Shown one piece after another: positions 17,253 through 26,058 of a stretch of DNA of 64,000 nt. The stretch spans positions 1 through 64,000 of the forward strand of contig NZ_AOGY02000007.1 in NCBI RefSeq assembly GCF_000332455.1. Direction: 5' to 3'. The DNA comes from Leptospira vanthielii serovar Holland str. Waz Holland = ATCC 700522 (GTDB taxonomy: Bacteria; Spirochaetota; Leptospiria; Leptospirales; Leptospiraceae). The position numbers and the translations under genes are program-made. How positions within the stretch are numbered: the stretch's first letter is position 1; every line of letters starts with the position of its first letter. The notes under the pieces are model-generated. The model made no database searches. It was given only the letters and a program-made list of their open reading frames with translations, and had not been told where the DNA came from.

Positions 17253-18476
17253 CTATCCTGCGATTTTTATTTTTTTAGCAAGATAAACACTAAACAACAT
17301 ACAAAATACAGAAATCATTCCAACCAATTCATAATTTACCAGTTGGTTATCTGCGTTTTGGACCAAAATGAGTCCAGCAACGTAAGACGCCGCTCCCGAA
17401 GAAATCTGTTGGATAGCCGAATTCACAGACATAAAACTTCCCCGAATTCTTGGCTCTACAGCAGATGTGATCATAGCAAAGGCAGGAACCATTCGCCCCG
17501 AAACCAAAATCATAAAACAGGTAGTGACGATAAGAACGACGGGTAATGAAGTTTTTGTCAAAGTCACAACCACTACAATAGGAATCACTGCCAGAATGGA
17601 AATGATTTGGTAAATTTTTAGTTTTCCATACCTGTCGGAAAGTTTTCCGATGATCCAACTGGTAAAAAATGTAAACAAACCCCCGAATAAATAAATATAA
17701 GGCAGATCGCTTATCGCTAAACCAACGTTAGATACTAAAAATGGACTTAAAAAGGGAATGACGGTAAATCCGCCAAACATCAAAAAAACCATAAAAAGGA
17801 ATGGGGCCATATGATCTTTTTTGGAAAGCACTTGTTTTAATGATTTGAGTTGGGACTGCTTTGGATGAACATCCGAATCCAAATGGTAACGAATTGATGG
17901 TAATACTTTGTAACCAATCGGCAGAATTAAAAAACCTGCAATTGCCAAAGACAAAAATGGGAAGTGCCATCCATATTTATTTGCTAAAGAAAGCCCAATA
18001 GGAACTCCAAAAACTGATGCGACCGAGAAAGAACTCATCACAACACCTGTCGCAGTTCCCCTTCTAAATACTGGAATGATATCTCCAATGATGGATAAAA
18101 CCGTTGCCCCAATCATTCCCCCGAATCCACCGGCAACGACCCTTGCAAAAAGTAAAAATCCATAGTTGGGAGCAAAAGCACATAACAATGTCCCGAAAGA
18201 AAATCCAAAAAACAATACAAGAAGACTCATTTTACGGTCATAAGAATCTAAAAACAAAGCGCCGATCAGTCCAAAAACACCAGCACTGATGGAATAGGAA
18301 GAAACGAGAAGTCCAAAGGCAGCAGAATTGATTTTGAAACTGTCCATAAATACAGGTCCAAGTGGCATCATGATGACAAAGTCCAGGATGTGTAAAAATT
18401 GGAGGGCCGCAAGGATGAAGATGATGGCTCTTTCTTTTTGGATGGTATGAAGCGGATGGCTAAGAGGTTGGCTCAT
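17253..18476 (-). CDS. MFS transporter
   Basis: About 407 residues from the ATG at 18476; an in-frame TTG at 18494 is less likely. Twelve hydrophobic segments are visible. The loop after helix 2 reads FLDSYDRKMSLL, a form of the MFS signature, and helix 4 holds ARVVAGGFGGMIGA. The pattern is closest to DHA1-type (AraJ-like) drug or sugar exporters; substrate unknown. A second loop signature, GKLSDRYGKLKI, marks the start of the C-terminal half. Confidence 0.88.
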   Translation of the reverse strand: MSQPLSHPLHTIQKERAIIFILAALQFLHILDFVIMMPLGPVFMDSFKINSAAFGLLVSSYSISAGVFGLIGALFLDSYDRKMSLLVLFFGFSFGTLLCAFAPNYGFLLFARVVAGGFGGMIGATVLSIIGDIIPVFRRGTATGVVMSSFSVASVFGVPIGLSLANKYGWHFPFLSLAIAGFLILPIGYKVLPSIRYHLDSDVHPKQSQLKSLKQVLSKKDHMAPFLFMVFLMFGGFTVIPFLSPFLVSNVGLAISDLPYIYLFGGLFTFFTSWIIGKLSDRYGKLKIYQIISILAVIPIVVVVTLTKTSLPVVLIVTTCFMILVSGRMVPAFAMITSAVEPRIRGSFMSVNSAIQQISSGAASYVAGLILVQNADNQLVNYELVGMISVFCMLFSVYLAKKIKIAG

Positions 18477-18563
18477 AAAACTAATATTGACCAAGCGTTC
18501 AAAATTTCCAAAACTATTTAGTTTCGAATTGCCAACTTTTGCATTCAGTAATAAATTTCCCTA

Positions 18564-19343
18564 ATGAAATATGCTCTAATTACTGGTGCTTCCACAGGAC
18601 TCGGAAAAGATTTTGCTCTGACTTTGGCTAAAAAGGGTTATACTCCCGTTTTGGTTGCAAGAAGTGCCGATCGATTGAAGTCTCTTGCCACAGAAATCAA
18701 AACCAAATACGGATTACAAAGTGTCGTTATCGCCCAAGACTTGGCCAAACCCAAATCGGCAGAAGTTTTATACAAAGCGGTGAAAAAACTAAAACTAAAC
18801 ATCCACTGTTTGGTGAACAATGCAGGTTTTGGTATTAACGGTGAATTTCATAAAAATTCCTTTGAGAAAGAAGCAGAATTGATCCAACTGAATGTCACTA
18901 CTCTTTCAGAACTTTGCCATTTCTTTTTGCAAGATATGGTGGCAGCTAAAGACGGTTATATCTTAAACGTTGCCTCCACTGCTGCCTTCCAACCGGGACC
19001 GCTGATGTCAAGTTACTATGCCTCAAAAGCTTATGTTCTTTCCTTAAGTGAAGGACTTGCCGAAGAAGTTCGAGATTACGGCGTTACTGTCACATGCGTT
19101 TGCCCAGGGCCAACACAAACGGAATTTTTTGAAAGAGCCAATATGACTAAAATCAATCTAGTAAAGTCATCTTTTCTGATTATGAAATCGCAAGATGTGG
19201 TGGATATTGGACTCGATGCACTGTTTGGAAAAAAGGTCGTAAAAATTACGGGATTCTTTAATTTCCTTTTAGCACAGTCGGTTCGATTTTCTCCCAGGTT
19301 TCTCGTTCGTTTGATTGCTAAATATTTACACCAAGCAGGATGA
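18564..19343 (+). CDS. Short-chain dehydrogenase/reductase
   Basis: A 259-residue classical SDR. The dinucleotide loop TGASTGLG (7-14), NNAG (~89), catalytic Ser in ASTAAF and YYASK (Tyr-x-x-x-Lys, ~152) are all present. The C-terminal tail is longer and hydrophobic (FNFLLAQSVRFSPRFLVRLIAKYL), suggesting membrane association or a lipid substrate. The aminotransferase gene begins right after its stop, so the two are probably translated together. Substrate unknown. Confidence 0.88.
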   Translation: MKYALITGASTGLGKDFALTLAKKGYTPVLVARSADRLKSLATEIKTKYGLQSVVIAQDLAKPKSAEVLYKAVKKLKLNIHCLVNNAGFGINGEFHKNSFEKEAELIQLNVTTLSELCHFFLQDMVAAKDGYILNVASTAAFQPGPLMSSYYASKAYVLSLSEGLAEEVRDYGVTVTCVCPGPTQTEFFERANMTKINLVKSSFLIMKSQDVVDIGLDALFGKKVVKITGFFNFLLAQSVRFSPRFLVRLIAKYLHQAG

Positions 19344-19344
19344 T

Positions 19345-20538
19345 TTGGCCGATTTCCCTTTTTCTTTTTCCAATCGTTTTCAGTTGTTAGGTGATTTGAA
19401 TTCAGAAAATAAAAACTACCAAACAAAACAAAACCTGGAAAAGTCAGGAAAAACAATTTTGGATCTCACCATTTCCAATCCTACAAAACTAGGATTGGAA
19501 TTCCCCCCGGGAGCTCTGTCCCATATACTTTCCAGTTTGGACCTCTGTCAGTATGATCCAATTGCCGAAGGATTAGAATCCACGAGATCAGTGATTGTTT
19601 CCGAATATACAAACAGGGGAATCCAAACCAAAATATCGGATTTGGTTCTAACAGCCAGTACTTCAGAAGCCTATTCTTATATTTTTAAACTATTCACAAA
19701 TCCAGGTGATGAGATATTAACACCAAACCCTGGTTATCCGTTATTTAGTTTCTTAATTGGCCTTGAAAATCTAAAAGAAGTCCACTACCCATTAAAGGAA
19801 GATCCAAAAACTGGGAAGTGGATTTATTCTGCGGAAACCATTGCCAATTGTGTAAGTACAAAAACCAAACTAATTGTGTTGGTCAGTCCCGCAAATCCAA
19901 CTGGTTCTAGAACCACCGGTAGATTTTGGAAGGAATGGGAGACACTGGGAATCCAAATTCCAATCCTATTAGATGAAGTTTTTGTAGGGTATGAATTTTC
20001 CGGGGATCCCCACGAGATTCCTGATTCGCCTAACTTCCCATTATTGGTCTGCAATGGATTTTCTAAAATGTTAGCCCTTCCCCAGCTCAAACTAGGTTGG
20101 ATCCTGAACCAAAGCCCAGAACTCTACCGATCAGAAATCCAGAAAAATTTAGGATTCATTGCCGACACTTACCTTTCTGTCAACTCTCCAGTCCAACTTG
20201 CGACTCCTGAACTTATCCCTTGGAAAACAATGATTCAAAACCGTATTCGAACAAGAATTATGCGAAACCTAGCGGAGTGTCATTTCTTTTCAGAGGGAAA
20301 CCCAAAAATCAAAAACAAATCCGCAGTAGAAGCAGGATGGTATTTTTTATTTGAAATAGATTTGGAAAGAAAAGATGAAGATCTAGTTTTGGAAATTTTA
20401 TCAAAAACAAATGTGTTTGTACATCCGGGGTCTTGGTATGGATTTTCGCATAACCGCTGTATATTAATAGTAAGCCTAATTTCCGAGGAAGAAACTTTGC
20501 GGAAAGGTTTAGAGGTCCTGCAGTCCTATCTTAAATAA
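19345..20538 (+). CDS. PLP-dependent class I/II aminotransferase
   Basis: About 397 residues. I place the start at the TTG at 19345, one base after the SDR stop and preceded by AGGA at 19337-19340. A start at 19315 would lie inside the SDR gene. Conserved features: SNPTK near the N-terminus, TPNPGYP (~130), SPANPTG (~178), DEVF (~204) and NGFSKMLALPQLKLGW (~230), with the PLP-binding Lys in FSK. The family includes alanine- and aspartate-type transaminases; the exact substrate is not readable. The end overlaps the convergent patatin gene by 13 bases. Confidence 0.88.
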   Translation: MADFPFSFSNRFQLLGDLNSENKNYQTKQNLEKSGKTILDLTISNPTKLGLEFPPGALSHILSSLDLCQYDPIAEGLESTRSVIVSEYTNRGIQTKISDLVLTASTSEAYSYIFKLFTNPGDEILTPNPGYPLFSFLIGLENLKEVHYPLKEDPKTGKWIYSAETIANCVSTKTKLIVLVSPANPTGSRTTGRFWKEWETLGIQIPILLDEVFVGYEFSGDPHEIPDSPNFPLLVCNGFSKMLALPQLKLGWILNQSPELYRSEIQKNLGFIADTYLSVNSPVQLATPELIPWKTMIQNRIRTRIMRNLAECHFFSEGNPKIKNKSAVEAGWYFLFEIDLERKDEDLVLEILSKTNVFVHPGSWYGFSHNRCILIVSLISEEETLRKGLEVLQSYLK

Positions 20539-21488
20539 TCGAGGATTGCCGTTTTTTGTGCCAAAGCATCCGCTTTTCCTAATTCAAAAGTTTCCCTGAC
20601 TCCTTTGGGATTAGTATAATCAAAAGAAGTAATTGGTAAAGGTTTAGATGGAGTGATCAAATAAGATTTTGCCAATAATTCTGGGTCTTTTCCCACTATC
20701 GTATTTGGTTCATAGTGGATTCCAATGATTTTTGCGTTAGGCGAAAAAGTTTCAATCATCATATTATTGGTCAACCCACCATCCAAATAATATTCATTCC
20801 CTACAGATTGAAAGTCTACGATCGGAGGAATGGATGATGAGTTCATGATGAATTGTTCTATCGTTTCTGAATTCACAAAGTCTTTCTCTGTAAAATCCAC
20901 ATCTACCATATTCCATTTTTTGATCATCTCAGCAGTCCGGTTCGCAGGGATCCCATCCGACCGGTCTCTATCGTCCATAATAAATGCCCGACCCGTTTCG
21001 GAGATTAGTCTGGCCAAACGAAACTTGTTCTTTAGGGAATCTTCCTTAGGATGAGCCTTCACCGAGTGAATCCAAATTTTGGCACCAGATTCCAAAACCT
21101 TATCGAACTTCATTCCAAAACGGATGGTTCTGCGGTACATATCTTCGTGAGGAAAGGTGGATTCTCCCCGAAGAAAATTCGAAAAATGAAAGTTACGCGA
21201 ATTGCGTTTTGTGATTTCTTCAAAGTATTCTACGGATTCTTCTTCTGTTTGGGAAAGGATACAAAGTGCCATAGCGGCGCCTGCGGATACGCCAGAAACT
21301 TCTGTAAAACGGACTCCCCATTCGCGAAGGGTTTTCCCAACACCTAAGGCATAAAAGGCCTTACAGCCACCACCCGCAATGGCAAGAGAAGCATCATAGG
21401 AGGGAAAAATTTTGACTAGTGTTTGTAAAACTTGTTCTCGAACGCCCATAAAATCAACAAATTCTATTCCCCTTCCCACCGAAAGCAT
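20526..21488 (-). CDS. Patatin-like phospholipase
   Basis: A 320-residue patatin-fold hydrolase with the Ser-Asp dyad: GVSAGA (nucleophile elbow GxSxG, ~69) and DGG (~237). The oxyanion-hole glycine motif is GGGCKAFYALGVG (~37-49), where Lys takes the place of the common Arg. The start at 21488 has AGGAG upstream, inside the end of the small secreted-protein gene that overlaps it by 25 bases; an internal ATG at 21449 is possible. It probably cleaves membrane lipid acyl chains in the cytoplasm; no signal peptide is seen. Confidence 0.85.
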   Translation of the reverse strand: MLSVGRGIEFVDFMGVREQVLQTLVKIFPSYDASLAIAGGGCKAFYALGVGKTLREWGVRFTEVSGVSAGAAMALCILSQTEEESVEYFEEITKRNSRNFHFSNFLRGESTFPHEDMYRRTIRFGMKFDKVLESGAKIWIHSVKAHPKEDSLKNKFRLARLISETGRAFIMDDRDRSDGIPANRTAEMIKKWNMVDVDFTEKDFVNSETIEQFIMNSSSIPPIVDFQSVGNEYYLDGGLTNNMMIETFSPNAKIIGIHYEPNTIVGKDPELLAKSYLITPSKPLPITSFDYTNPKGVRETFELGKADALAQKTAILDYLR

Positions 21489-21751
21489 AGAGTATTATTC
21501 TCTCCTAAAAATCTGTCAAAGTATAAACTAGCGCGACAATCTTCTTCGGTCGCAAGAAAGAAATCATATCCACCGGCCGGATATTTAATTTTACAACATC
21601 CCTTTTTGTCCTTACGATCCGGAGGTTGGCGCACTGACTTATCTTGACCCTTTAAATCTCCGAGAGTCGGAGGTAGTTCTTGTCTAGAGTCAGCCATCCT
21701 TTCTGATGCAAAGACCAGAAAGAACAAGAAAGTAAACAAAATAGTCCGCAT
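21464..21751 (-). CDS. Small secreted cysteine-containing protein
   Basis: A 95-residue protein with a leader (MRTILFTFLFFLVFASERMA) starting at ATG 21751; a TTG at 21793 is less likely. The mature part is short and charged, then has a Cys cluster (GCCKIKYPAGGYDFF, EEDCRASLYF, NTLCFRW), suggesting two disulfides. Unrecognised. Its 3' end overlaps the patatin start, indicating translational coupling and possibly a shared role at the envelope. Confidence 0.6.
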   Translation of the reverse strand: MRTILFTFLFFLVFASERMADSRQELPPTLGDLKGQDKSVRQPPDRKDKKGCCKIKYPAGGYDFFLATEEDCRASLYFDRFLGENNTLCFRWEGE

Positions 21752-21920
21752 TCTGTACAGGTAGACATGGTTAAAGGCAAGCAAGTTCGGCAATTCCTAA
21801 AAAAGTTATAAATCAGATTCAATTGTACGATTTGTATTTCTTATGGATAGGAAATATTTTTCTTTACCCATTTATAAAACCTTTTATAATCTCCCCACTA
21901 ATCATCCTTTGGGGACATCA

Positions 21921-22877
21921 ATGAACAATACAAGACTACAATACCATGCCACGGGAGGGCAGCTCTTCATCCTTTTATTGAAGAACATGTTTCTTACCGT
22001 AGTAACTTTGGGGATCTATAGCTTTTGGGCCAGAACCAATGTGCAAAAGTTTATGGCAGAAAATTTAGAATGGGCAGGAGAACGTTTCTCCTTCCACGGA
22101 ACAGGAAAAGAGCGCTTCATCGGCTTCCTCAAGGCTTTAGGTATTTTCATAGTATTATATATTGGTATCTATATCATTCAAACCATCCTTGCTTACATTC
22201 CTATCCCTTACTTCGGAATGATTGTAGGGTATCTCCTGACATTAGGAGTGGTTCTGGCATTGGTTCCTATCATCGTGGTTGGTGGCAGAAAATATCTTAC
22301 TTCACGTACAGGTTACCGCAACCTTCGTTTTGGTTTCGATGGAAAGATTTTAGAGGTAGCAAAAATTTATGGAAAAGGCATCCTACTAACAATCATTACA
22401 CTAGGAATTTATTACCCTTGGTTTTTTGCAGAAAAAGAAGCATATATACAGAGTAAAACAAGATACGGAAATACAAATTTTGGATTCTCTGCGGAAGGTA
22501 AGGAAATCTTTTTCCTCTATTTAAAAGGATTTCTTCTGAGCATCGTAACTCTCGGAATCTACTATTCTTGGTTTTTGGCAGATATCCAAAATTACATTTG
22601 GAACAGAACCAGTTTCCAAGGCAAAAAATTCCGATCTGATATCACTGGTGGGAAGATTTTTGTTAATTTTCTCATCGCTTATTTGATCATCCTATTTACT
22701 TTAGGAATTGGATTTGCTTGGGCTGTTGTCCGATTGACCAAACTTTTTATTGAGTCAGTTAGTTTGGAGGCAGAGGTTGATTTCTCTACCATTTCAGCGC
22801 AACCAGATGCAACAGCGAATGCTACCGCGGAAGGTTTGGAAGCACTTGCGGAAACTTTAGAAGCCTTCCTATCATAA
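21921..22877 (+). CDS. DUF898 (YjgN-like) membrane protein
   Basis: About 318 residues from the ATG at 21921, which has GGGGA six bases upstream; a start at 21843 would add a segment without family character. Typical DUF898 features repeat three times: TLGIYSFWARTNVQKFM, TLGIYYPWFFAEKEAYI and TLGIYYSWFLADIQNYI, each followed by a small beta segment such as FSFHGTGKE or FRSDITGG. Six or more membrane spans. The family is uncharacterised; its pairing with an M48 protease, as here, recurs in bacteria. Confidence 0.85.
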   Translation: MNNTRLQYHATGGQLFILLLKNMFLTVVTLGIYSFWARTNVQKFMAENLEWAGERFSFHGTGKERFIGFLKALGIFIVLYIGIYIIQTILAYIPIPYFGMIVGYLLTLGVVLALVPIIVVGGRKYLTSRTGYRNLRFGFDGKILEVAKIYGKGILLTIITLGIYYPWFFAEKEAYIQSKTRYGNTNFGFSAEGKEIFFLYLKGFLLSIVTLGIYYSWFLADIQNYIWNRTSFQGKKFRSDITGGKIFVNFLIAYLIILFTLGIGFAWAVVRLTKLFIESVSLEAEVDFSTISAQPDATANATAEGLEALAETLEAFLS

Positions 22878-22880
22878 ACA

Positions 22881-24077
22881 TTGTTTCAAAACCAAACATT
22901 TACATCCCGATATTTTGACGGAGTATCAGCGGTCCCCGAAGAAGGGACCGTACTGATCCACGGGCAAGTCATCGATTTTTCTTCCGCAGATACTGCACAT
23001 AAACTCAGTGTATCTCAATTTGCTGAATTTACTTTGACGCATAAAGGTTGTAAGCTGGTATTAAGACCTGACGAAGTGAAAGAAAGCCCTGTTTTGGAAA
23101 TTATTTGTTCCAAAGAGGACGCAAAACAATTAGAATCCCTTTGGATACAGACAAAAAAATCTCAAAGCCATGCACATGCTTTTTTTTATTCTATTCGAGA
23201 AATGAACCCCCTTGTGTTGGGAATTCTTTCCATTTTGATCGTTTCCGTAATTGGTTTTTTTTATTTTAAAGGATTGGAATTGGTTACCAATTTAATCCCG
23301 GTTTCTATGGACAAATCACTCGGTGAATCTGTTCAACTCAAAATGGATGCACAATTTGAAGAATGTAATACCAAAGCAACAGATAGATTCTTTGCGGAAG
23401 CACTAAAAAAAATTGTGCCCCAAGGTAGCCCACACCAATTCAAAGTCTCTGTGATTGGATCCACTATTCCGAATGCCTTTGCACTCTCGAACGGAAAGAT
23501 TTATTTTTTTTCCGGATTGCTAAACGATGCCAAATCGCAAGAGGAAGTTATAGGAGTTTTAGCACACGAAATTGCCCACGTGGAAAAAAGACACCACATG
23601 AGAAATTTAGTAAAGGCAGGAGGAACATCACTTGCTATCAGTTTGTTAGTTGGTCCAGGCCTAGGAAATATGGAATTTCTGGAGACGTTTACCGAACTTG
23701 GATCCACAATTCTTGTTCTAAAATTTTCTAGAGATTTTGAAACGGAAGCTGACATCACATCCATCGAATATTTAAAGAACCAAAATCTTTCGACTTCTGG
23801 ACTTCTCACCTTCTTTCAACGGATGCAAGAATTAGAAAAAGAAACTTTGGAATCCGAAGACAAACCAGCGAACGCCAATGCCAAAGACGAAGAAGTGGTA
23901 ACAAAATCACTCACTGATTTTTTAAGTACACATCCTGCTACAGAGGAACGAATGAGGGCACTTAAAACTTTGATTCAGTCGGACAAAAAAGGCTCTATCA
24001 GAAAAATTGTATCTGATAAAACATGGAAAGAAGTTCAATCTGTTTGTTTAGATTTTAAAAATTCTGACTCTAAGTGA
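22881..24077 (+). CDS. M48-family membrane metalloprotease
   Basis: A 398-residue protein starting with TTG three bases after the DUF898 stop. An N-terminal cytoplasmic domain (~1-100) precedes a membrane helix (~118-138) and an M48 peptidase domain (~175-380) with the zinc motif HEIAH (~232) and distal Glu in FETEAD (~290). The order of the helix and the zinc domain suggests periplasmic action, as in BepA/LoiP-type quality-control proteases. Co-transcription with the DUF898 gene suggests they work together. The 3' end overlaps the convergent reductase gene by 43 bases. Confidence 0.85.
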   Translation: MFQNQTFTSRYFDGVSAVPEEGTVLIHGQVIDFSSADTAHKLSVSQFAEFTLTHKGCKLVLRPDEVKESPVLEIICSKEDAKQLESLWIQTKKSQSHAHAFFYSIREMNPLVLGILSILIVSVIGFFYFKGLELVTNLIPVSMDKSLGESVQLKMDAQFEECNTKATDRFFAEALKKIVPQGSPHQFKVSVIGSTIPNAFALSNGKIYFFSGLLNDAKSQEEVIGVLAHEIAHVEKRHHMRNLVKAGGTSLAISLLVGPGLGNMEFLETFTELGSTILVLKFSRDFETEADITSIEYLKNQNLSTSGLLTFFQRMQELEKETLESEDKPANANAKDEEVVTKSLTDFLSTHPATEERMRALKTLIQSDKKGSIRKIVSDKTWKEVQSVCLDFKNSDSK

Positions 24078-24955
24078 TTATAAATCTGAAAAAGTGTTTC
24101 GCTTAAGCTATGTTTGTTTTTCCAACCTAGCGCTTTTAATTTAGAATTATCTCCATACACCTTGGATGTTTCGGATGCTCTAACGCGTCCAACATCCACT
24201 TCAAATTTTATATCATGACCAGAAAATTTGACTAACTCTTCTACCATATAACGAATACTTCGCTCTTCCCCGGAACAGATATTATAAATTTCACCAGACT
24301 CACCCTTTTCAATTAAAGTTAGATAACCGCTAATGATATCCTCTACATGTGAAAAATCTCTCGTCGGTTCTAAGTCCCCAACTGCAATGGTTGACTTTCC
24401 GGAATGTTTGGCTTCGATGATTTGGGAACAGAAATTAGGAATGACAAACTCTTTACGTTGTCCAATCCCAATATGATTGAAGGGCCGAGCAATCACAACA
24501 GATACAAATGGGCTATAATGAGCATACTGTCGGCAATAGGACTCTGCTGCTAACTTACTACCGGCATAAGGATTTACTGGATTTGGTAAAAAGGATTCTT
24601 TTAAAGGAAGGAATGAGAGGTTTTGTTTTCCATACACATCTGCTGAAGAAATGTACAACATTTTGCACGGCCTTTGTAACCGATGTAAAGACTCCAATAA
24701 ATTTAAGGTCCCACCCACATTGATTTCTTCTGTTTCCCATGGATTTTCTATGGCAATAGGAACAAAGGCTTGAGCTGCCAAATGGATCAGGATATCCGGC
24801 TGAATTTCTTTTAACTGATTCACCACCGTGTTTCGGTCGCGAATGTCACCTTCAAAACAATGGATTTTGGACTCGCCTTGCAATTCAAGAGCTGGAAGTA
24901 GATAACTTCCTACAAATCCGCTGGCCCCGGTGACTAAAGTTTGTTTTTTTTTCAT
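24035..24955 (-). CDS. NAD-dependent sugar-nucleotide reductase (Rmd-like)
   Basis: A 306-residue extended SDR: TGASGFVGSYL at the N-terminus, Ser-Ser-Ala before DVYG, and NPYAGSK (Tyr-x-x-x-Lys, ~148). ARPFNHIGIGQ closely resembles the RPFNHIGPGQ signature of GDP-4-keto-6-deoxy-D-mannose reductase, and VGRVRASETSKVYGDNSKLKALGW fits the same group. That enzyme makes GDP-D-rhamnose for surface glycans. dTDP-rhamnose-type or other 4-keto reductases remain possible. It is divergent from the glycosyltransferase run and probably functionally tied to it. Confidence 0.8.
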   Translation of the reverse strand: MKKKQTLVTGASGFVGSYLLPALELQGESKIHCFEGDIRDRNTVVNQLKEIQPDILIHLAAQAFVPIAIENPWETEEINVGGTLNLLESLHRLQRPCKMLYISSADVYGKQNLSFLPLKESFLPNPVNPYAGSKLAAESYCRQYAHYSPFVSVVIARPFNHIGIGQRKEFVIPNFCSQIIEAKHSGKSTIAVGDLEPTRDFSHVEDIISGYLTLIEKGESGEIYNICSGEERSIRYMVEELVKFSGHDIKFEVDVGRVRASETSKVYGDNSKLKALGWKNKHSLSETLFQIYNHLESEFLKSKQTD

Positions 24956-25041
24956 AGAAAAGGGAAAATTCCGATTCGGCCCTAAGATTTAGTTGCCATT
25001 CTTCCAATTTTCCAAATCCTCTCAAGAAAAGAAAGAAAACT

Positions 25042-26055
25042 GTGGAAGACAAAAAGAAATTCAATCCATCCCCCTTTGTCGAAGTCCGCGACCCGCAGTT
25101 AAACGTATCGGAACTAATGCAGGAAATCGAATCGAAGATTCCTCTGGATCCTTCCCAGGTTGCAAATTGGTTGGAACTCACAAAGTTAAGTTACAAACCA
25201 GAATCCCCACAAGGATTTAGAAAATTTGATCCTGCAGGAACAGCACATCTCTTCGAAAAAGGGATTTCCAGTCCCAAGTTTTCAAATCCCAAGTTTTGGT
25301 TTATCAAAGGCCCGATCAAATATATCCTCACTCGCCTAATATCCGTTTACGGACTAATCGATAAAAAACTTTCTGAAAATAGAATTCGTGCCTTTTTTTC
25401 TGTATTACATGAACTCGTCCGTCTGGGAAAAAGAATAGAACAAATTGAAAACAGATTTGATGGTTTTTATCGAGATCACTTATTACAAACTTCTTCAAAT
25501 GCATTGCCTAACTTTGGTTGGGCGGCAAATTCTTACTTTATCGATGCAGGTTCTAATCCGGCCTGGAAAGTTGCTTTAGAAGATATATCTATAACAAAGG
25601 AAATTGCAGTATTGTTTCCTGAGTGGGGGGACATCCTAAAACAACTTTCTATAATGAAAATTCCATTTCAATGTATTACTTCGGATGAAAACGAATTCCG
25701 ATTCATCCAAAATAAAATTACAGCTACTATCCAATTAGAAACTAAATTATTTCCGTTAAAACGAATCCTTAAAAATTCTCCAGATATTTTAGTTTACTTA
25801 CCACTAAACCGATTTCCTTCATTTTGGATCGAAAAAATATTCGCTGAAATTTCAAATTCGCTCCCCAACGGAAATCATTTCTATTTTTCCGTATTGGTCA
25901 AACCCAACGATTCTAATCGTCCATTCAGCGATCTACAAGCTTCAGAGATTAACTTAGACAAGTTACCAAACTATTTAGAAACTCTGGGTTTTAAACAAGT
26001 TCGAGATCTTTCTGCAACAGAAGACACAAAAGTATTCAGATATACAAAAAATTGA
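25042..26055 (+). CDS. Glycan-cluster protein, methyltransferase-like
   Basis: A 337-residue protein starting with GTG. The N-terminus (PFVEVRDPQLNVSELMQEIESKIP) resembles the DPxxDVxxLMxxI lead segment common in SAM-dependent methyltransferases of polysaccharide clusters. A helical linker (~85-155) follows. The C-terminal part (~160-335) has alternating beta-alpha character but no clear glycine-rich SAM loop; FGWAANSYFIDAGSNPAW is the closest. It may be a degenerate methyltransferase or a scaffold. Three bases separate it from the next gene. Confidence 0.5.
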   Translation: MEDKKKFNPSPFVEVRDPQLNVSELMQEIESKIPLDPSQVANWLELTKLSYKPESPQGFRKFDPAGTAHLFEKGISSPKFSNPKFWFIKGPIKYILTRLISVYGLIDKKLSENRIRAFFSVLHELVRLGKRIEQIENRFDGFYRDHLLQTSSNALPNFGWAANSYFIDAGSNPAWKVALEDISITKEIAVLFPEWGDILKQLSIMKIPFQCITSDENEFRFIQNKITATIQLETKLFPLKRILKNSPDILVYLPLNRFPSFWIEKIFAEISNSLPNGNHFYFSVLVKPNDSNRPFSDLQASEINLDKLPNYLETLGFKQVRDLSATEDTKVFRYTKN

Positions 26056-26058
26056 TAC

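Noticed and set aside
19076..19456. 126-codon minus-strand frame across the SDR/aminotransferase junction
   Set aside because: Antisense to two conserved enzymes and without a plausible start or ribosome site.
22025..22456. 143-codon open frame inside the DUF898 gene
   Set aside because: Shifted frame of a clear membrane protein; composition rich in His, Arg and Trp is typical of an off-frame reading.
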